Part shown: one piece after another, positions 60,266 to 64,000 of the stretch
Layout of the letters: every line of letters begins with the position of its first letter
Numbering within the stretch: the first letter of the stretch is position 1
Origin: Compostibacter hankyongensis
GTDB lineage: Bacteria; Bacteroidota; Bacteroidia; Chitinophagales; Chitinophagaceae
DNA length: 64,000 nucleotides
Assembly (NCBI RefSeq): GCF_039541075.1
Contig: NZ_BAABFN010000001.1
Location: 744,001 to 808,000 of the forward strand
Direction: 5' to 3'
The notes under the pieces: generated by a model
Database searches by the model: none
Seen by the model: the letters and a program-made list of their open reading frames with translations, nothing else
What the model was told of the DNA's origin: nothing
Translations under genes and position numbers: made by a program

Positions 60266-62095
60266 TCAGTCGGGTTTTTTCCCATCCAGAAAAGTGTTGA
60301 TGGTACTGATTTCAGCCTGCTTTTTGCCGGGTTCCTGCGATACCGAGTAGCTGGAATAGGTATCATCCCTCGAGCCCGCTTGCTGATCCAGGGAAACGTT
60401 CCGCCGGATATAGGCCGGCACGGTCTCCAGCTCGTGGGGCTGTTCCATATTCTTTACGTTGAAGCTCATGTTCCGGAGCCGTGCGATCCTTTCGGCGGCC
60501 TTGAGCTTCTGCTCTTCGCTTTCTTCTTCGGCTTCCGGCTGCGGGTTCGTTTCCGCGGAGGGCGCTGCTTCAGGAGCCGGCGCAGGAGCTGCAGGCGCCG
60601 GTGTTTCCTGCCGGGGTTCGGCGGATAAGGGCGTGGCGCTTATCTCTCCGGCGGGCGGGGCGGTGCTTTCCGGCGGAGCGGGAATGCTTTGTTCCTCCCG
60701 GATCACCAGCTTCATCGCGCTTTCTTCCGGCTCCGCGGCAGACGGTGCAGCCGGCGGGTAAGTCTGCGCGTCCGGAGCAGGGGTATAGCCGGATGCGGCG
60801 GGTCCCTGCGGGCGGGCGGGCTCCACATGTATGGATGCCGGCCGGGAAGCGTAAATATTGCTGCTTTTCTGCCCTTCCGGTTTTACCGGATCGGGTTCAA
60901 ACTGGATCGTCGGGCGGGCGGGTGGCTCCTGCCGGGCACCGGCAGAACCTGCTTCGTTGTTTTCAGCGCCGCTCTGTACCAGGCGGGGCGCCATCTGGTC
61001 CTCCTCAGGTTCGAAATGCAGGGAAGTCTGCGGCTCCATTTTCTTTTCCTCGTTGGCCTTGCCGAGCTCCATGACGATCTTGGGCTGTTCCCGCTGGGCT
61101 TCTTCTCCCTTTTTCTGAAGTGCGATAGGTTTCTGCTCGAAGCCTGTGGCGATGATGGTAACGCCCAGCTTGTTGTCCAGCGTATTGTCGTATCCCATAC
61201 CCAGGATGACGTCGCAGTCCGCGCCGGCCTGCTGATGCACATAGGCCTGGATGGTATCCATTTCATCGATGGTATGCTCGTGCTCTCCTTCGGAGGAGGT
61301 AATGTTGAGGAGTATCCATTTGGCGCCGCGGATGCTGTTGTCGTTTAGCAGGGGCGAGGCAAGCGCATTTTCGATGGCCTGCTGTGCGCGGTTCTCCCCT
61401 TCCGATGCTGCCGATCCGAGAATAGCGACTCCCCCGTCGCGCATGGCGGTGCATACATCCGCGAAGTCCACGTTTACCAGGCCGTGGATATTGATCACAT
61501 CGGTGATACACTTGGCGGCGGTAGCCAGGATGTTATCTGCTTTGGAAAAAGCCGCTTTAAAGGGCAGGTTGCCGAATTGCTGACGCAGCTTGTCATTGGA
61601 AATGATCAGCAGGGTATCCACGTATTGCTTGAGTATCTCCACGCCTTCGTCCGCCTGTTGCATTCTTTTCTTGCCTTCATAGGAGAAGGGGGTGGTGATG
61701 ATGCCGACGGTAAGAATGCCCAGATCCTTACAGATGCGGGCGATGATGGGCGCGCCGCCCGTACCGGTACCTCCACCCATGCCGGCGGTGATAAAGGCCA
61801 TCTTGGTGTTGACCTCCAGCATCTGCTTGATTTCCTCAAACGACTCTTCGGTGGCCTGCTTCCCGATCTGGGGGTTGGCCCCTGCACCGAGCCCCTGGGT
61901 CAGGTGCGGGCCAAGCTGTACTTTGTTGGGTACAGGACTGCTGGTGATCGCCTGCGAATCGGTGTTGCAGATGATAAAATCCACACCCTGTATACCCTGG
62001 CTGAACATGTGGTTCACCGCATTACTGCCTCCACCGCCAATGCCGATGACCTTGATGATGGAGGACTTTTCCTTCGGGAGATCAAAATGTATCAT
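60266..62095 (-). CDS. ftsZ: Cell division protein FtsZ, with long C-terminal linker
   Basis: Tubulin-like GTPase that forms the division ring. The core (about 1-325) has GIGGGGSNAVNHM, the signature GGGTGTGGAPIIA and the T7 loop NVDFADVCTAM. The full protein is 609 residues, about 220 longer than E. coli FtsZ. The excess is a Pro/Ala/Glu-rich linker (for example PAPAAPAPAPEAAPS). Near the end are a VPAYIRRNVSLD motif (about 559-570) that resembles the usual C-terminal peptide, and a second conserved-looking terminus STINTFLDGKKPD. ftsA lies 44 bases upstream; a terminator follows. Confidence 0.97.
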   Translation of the reverse strand: MIHFDLPKEKSSIIKVIGIGGGGSNAVNHMFSQGIQGVDFIICNTDSQAITSSPVPNKVQLGPHLTQGLGAGANPQIGKQATEESFEEIKQMLEVNTKMAFITAGMGGGTGTGGAPIIARICKDLGILTVGIITTPFSYEGKKRMQQADEGVEILKQYVDTLLIISNDKLRQQFGNLPFKAAFSKADNILATAAKCITDVINIHGLVNVDFADVCTAMRDGGVAILGSAASEGENRAQQAIENALASPLLNDNSIRGAKWILLNITSSEGEHEHTIDEMDTIQAYVHQQAGADCDVILGMGYDNTLDNKLGVTIIATGFEQKPIALQKKGEEAQREQPKIVMELGKANEEKKMEPQTSLHFEPEEDQMAPRLVQSGAENNEAGSAGARQEPPARPTIQFEPDPVKPEGQKSSNIYASRPASIHVEPARPQGPAASGYTPAPDAQTYPPAAPSAAEPEESAMKLVIREEQSIPAPPESTAPPAGEISATPLSAEPRQETPAPAAPAPAPEAAPSAETNPQPEAEEESEEQKLKAAERIARLRNMSFNVKNMEQPHELETVPAYIRRNVSLDQQAGSRDDTYSSYSVSQEPGKKQAEISTINTFLDGKKPD

Positions 62096-62139
62096 GACTG
62101 AATGTCTTTTTTGTTAAAAATGGGTTAGCTGATCATGAA

Positions 62140-63525
62140 TCAGTTCAACTGGGTGTCCCCGTCGTCAAACATATTGATAAGACCGCTCTTCATACGATCC
62201 AGAAATTCCTTCAGTTTTTTCCTGCTGTCTACGTTTATGCTTTTTTCAGGCTTTTGCTTTTTCCGTTTTTCCGTTTTTTCCTGCCGGTAGTCGTCATCCG
62301 GAGTATACATGTTTCGATCCGCTGTCGCCATTTCTACGGCTTCTGCAGGATGCTCGATATTTTCGTAATCGTTATATCCTTTCAGTATGAGCCCTATACA
62401 GGTGGCATACATGGGCTTCATCAGCTCCTCCAGGTGGCCGCCGGCGAGATGCTCGTTCGGATAGCCGATACGGGCGTTGATGCCGGTGACGTATTCGGTC
62501 AGCTGCATCAGGTGCTTCAGCTGCGAGCCGCCGCCGGTCAGAATAATGCCGCCATTCAGCAATTTGTTGTCCAGCCCTACCTGCTTCAAATGGTATACCA
62601 CAAAATCGAGGATCTCCTGCATGCGGGCCTGGATGATGTGCGCGAGGTTCTTAACCGATATTTCTTTCGGGTGCTGGCCGCGCAGACCGGGTATGGTGAT
62701 GAAGGCGTTGGTGATGGCTTCGTCGGCCAGGGCGGATCCGAACTGAACCTTCATCTGCTCAGCCTGCGTTTTCAGTACGCCCAGCCCGTTTTTGATGTCG
62801 TTGGTGATGTTTTCCCCGCCGTAGGGAATTACGGCGGTATGTTTGAGGATGCCCTCATAGAATACGGCCAGGTCGGTGGTGCCGCCGCCGATGTCCACGA
62901 TGGCTACCCCGGCTTCGAGATCCTGATCGCACATTACCGCGGCGGCGGAAGCCAATGGCTGTAATACCAGGTCCTTGGTCACCAGTCCCGCTTTTTCCAC
63001 GCTGCGGTTGATGTTGCGGATGGCGTTCTTATCGCCGGTGATGATGTGGAAATTGGCGCCTACTTTTACTCCTGCCATGCCGATAGGGTCGGCGATGTTG
63101 GGGATGCTGTCTACGGTATATTCCTGCGGGATCACATCGATGATCTGGTCGCCTGCGGGGATATAGGTTTTGTACTGGTCGTTGATCAGCTGGTCGATCT
63201 CCTTCTGGGATATCTCGGTTTCCGTATCGTTGCGGACGATGTCGCCGCGGGTTTGAAGGCTTTTGATATGATGCCCGGCAATACCTACGTATACTTCTTC
63301 CACCACGAGGTTGGGATTGGAGGCATAGCAGTTTTCCAGGGCGGAGTGGATGGCTTTGATGGTCTGATCGATATTCAGCACCATGCCGTGCTGTACCCCA
63401 TAAGAGTTGGCGCGGCCGAACCCGAGGATCTCCAGTTTCCCGAATTCGTTCTTGCGTCCGGCTATGGCCGCGATCTTTGTAGTGCCGATATCGAGGCCTA
63501 CGATGATGGGTGCTTCTTTGCTCAT
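62140..63525 (-). CDS. ftsA: Cell division protein FtsA
   Basis: Actin-like membrane tether for FtsZ. The start at 63525 gives MSKEAPIIVGLDIGTTKIAA, the canonical phosphate-1 region; eight upstream in-frame residues are unlikely. VAIVDIGGGTTDLAVF (phosphate 2) and IILTGGGSQLKHL (adenosine) are present. A basic linker (EKTEKRKKQKPEKS) precedes the C-terminal amphipathic helix KKLKEFLDRMKSGLINMF that should bind the membrane. 461 residues. Confidence 0.97.
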   Translation of the reverse strand: MSKEAPIIVGLDIGTTKIAAIAGRKNEFGKLEILGFGRANSYGVQHGMVLNIDQTIKAIHSALENCYASNPNLVVEEVYVGIAGHHIKSLQTRGDIVRNDTETEISQKEIDQLINDQYKTYIPAGDQIIDVIPQEYTVDSIPNIADPIGMAGVKVGANFHIITGDKNAIRNINRSVEKAGLVTKDLVLQPLASAAAVMCDQDLEAGVAIVDIGGGTTDLAVFYEGILKHTAVIPYGGENITNDIKNGLGVLKTQAEQMKVQFGSALADEAITNAFITIPGLRGQHPKEISVKNLAHIIQARMQEILDFVVYHLKQVGLDNKLLNGGIILTGGGSQLKHLMQLTEYVTGINARIGYPNEHLAGGHLEELMKPMYATCIGLILKGYNDYENIEHPAEAVEMATADRNMYTPDDDYRQEKTEKRKKQKPEKSINVDSRKKLKEFLDRMKSGLINMFDDGDTQLN

Positions 63526-63555
63526 GGTATGTTTGTTTAGTTGTGTCATTGGTGT

Positions 63556-64000
63556 TTAATTCCGTTCCGGTCCTTTATAGACGGCCTTGGGTCTTCTTGT
63601 CTGCGTTTTTTCCGAAGAGCGCTTTACGCTGCGGCTTTCCCGTTTTTCAGAAACCGTATTTTTCAGCACCGGGGCTTTTTCAGCCGGCTTTATCCTTCGC
63701 TGCGGCGCTTCCTCCGCGCTGTCTCTTTCCCCTTTGGGCAGGCTGTTGCGGAGATCGGCATCTGCCGGCACGGGCACCGGCGATGTGGAGCCTTTGAGGG
63801 AGCCTACTACCTCGTCCTCATACCGGATGTCCAGCGTATCGTAAGACCTCCACCCCAATGTTCCCAGTCCTTTTTTGTAAAAGAGCATCAGCTTGGTGAA
63901 TTTTTCGGGAATACGGTCACCGGAGCCGAAGAGGATAAGCTGGTTCCCTATTTTGGGGATAAGCTCAAATTCACCGGAGGCGTTTACGTTGATCTGCTCT
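63556..64000 (-). CDS. ftsQ: Cell division protein FtsQ, C-terminal part (gene runs off the window)
   Basis: Only the last about 148 codons are in the window; the 5' part lies beyond position 64000. The visible frame reads NVNASGEFELIPKIGNQLIL, FGSGDRIPEKFTKLMLFYKK and RSYDTLDIRYEDEVVGSLKG, the typical C-terminal beta domain of FtsQ, which recruits FtsB/FtsL in the periplasm. A charged, Pro/Lys/Arg-rich tail of about 75 residues follows (KKGER...RRIKPAEKAPVLKN type). Position directly upstream of ftsA (30 bases) confirms it. Confidence 0.9.
   Translation of the reverse strand, partial: EQINVNASGEFELIPKIGNQLILFGSGDRIPEKFTKLMLFYKKGLGTLGWRSYDTLDIRYEDEVVGSLKGSTSPVPVPADADLRNSLPKGERDSAEEAPQRRIKPAEKAPVLKNTVSEKRESRSVKRSSEKTQTRRPKAVYKGPERN

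Overview
The window reads as a chromosomal segment of a Bacteroidota bacterium, most likely from the Chitinophagales/Chitinophagaceae side and relatively GC-rich for the phylum (judged by eye, not computed). Supporting signs are a PorX-type response regulator/PglZ protein (type IX secretion regulator), a full nuo operon with a short NuoG, an OmpA protein with thrombospondin type-3 repeats, DUF6427-like and PorO/P-like envelope proteins, many promoters of the Bacteroidota form TTTG/TTG-N17..21-TAnnTTTG, few Shine-Dalgarno sites, and purine-rich intergenic repeats. No phage, IS element, CRISPR array or rRNA operon was seen. Almost all of it is core chromosome.

Layout. 1-2.4 kb: lpxD (lipid A) and an HD-domain phosphohydrolase, minus strand. 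2.7-5.4 kb: porX, a small unknown gene and a metallo-beta-lactamase-fold hydrolase, translationally coupled. 5.5-7.7 kb: helix-hairpin-helix protein and acyl-CoA dehydrogenase. 7.7-13.8 kb, minus strand: two RelE/ParE-type toxin-antitoxin pairs on either side of a proteostasis cluster (trigger factor, two ClpP paralogs, ClpX), plus tRNA-Leu(TAG). 14-18.2 kb: Rel (p)ppGpp enzyme, purA, an extremely acidic small protein. 18.3-23.6 kb: Gfo/Idh/MocA oxidoreductase, two tandem secreted paralogs of unknown function, a polytopic membrane protein. 23.9-28.6 kb: purQ, a free-standing DsbD N-terminal domain, full DsbD, hisS. 28.7-33.9 kb: porin, LMW tyrosine phosphatase, then a small membrane protein, a PstS-like lipoprotein and a TPR protein. 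34-48 kb: nuoABCDE-[NlpE-like lipoprotein]-nuoFGHIJKLMN. 48-50.6 kb: orphan MacB-like permease, then rpsF-rpsR-rplI. 51-55.7 kb: htpG, recJ, polyprenyl synthase. 55.9-60.2 kb: OmpA protein, repeat-rich gap, Kup potassium transporter. 60.3-64 kb: ftsZ, ftsA and the 3' part of ftsQ.

How the genes work together. Several blocks are classical functional units: complex I, the S6/S18/L9 ribosomal operon, the FtsQ-FtsA-FtsZ division cluster, and the Tig-ClpP-ClpP-ClpX protein quality-control cluster. The less explained parts are the small passengers inside or beside these units: the 120-residue partner of PorX, the NlpE-like lipoprotein inserted in complex I, the free nDsbD module, the tandem secreted paralogs and the acidic protein after purA. 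A dispersed family of purine-rich intergenic repeats, one part of which carries a conserved hairpin, is the clearest structure not explained by genes. I found no convincing novel defence or mobile system.
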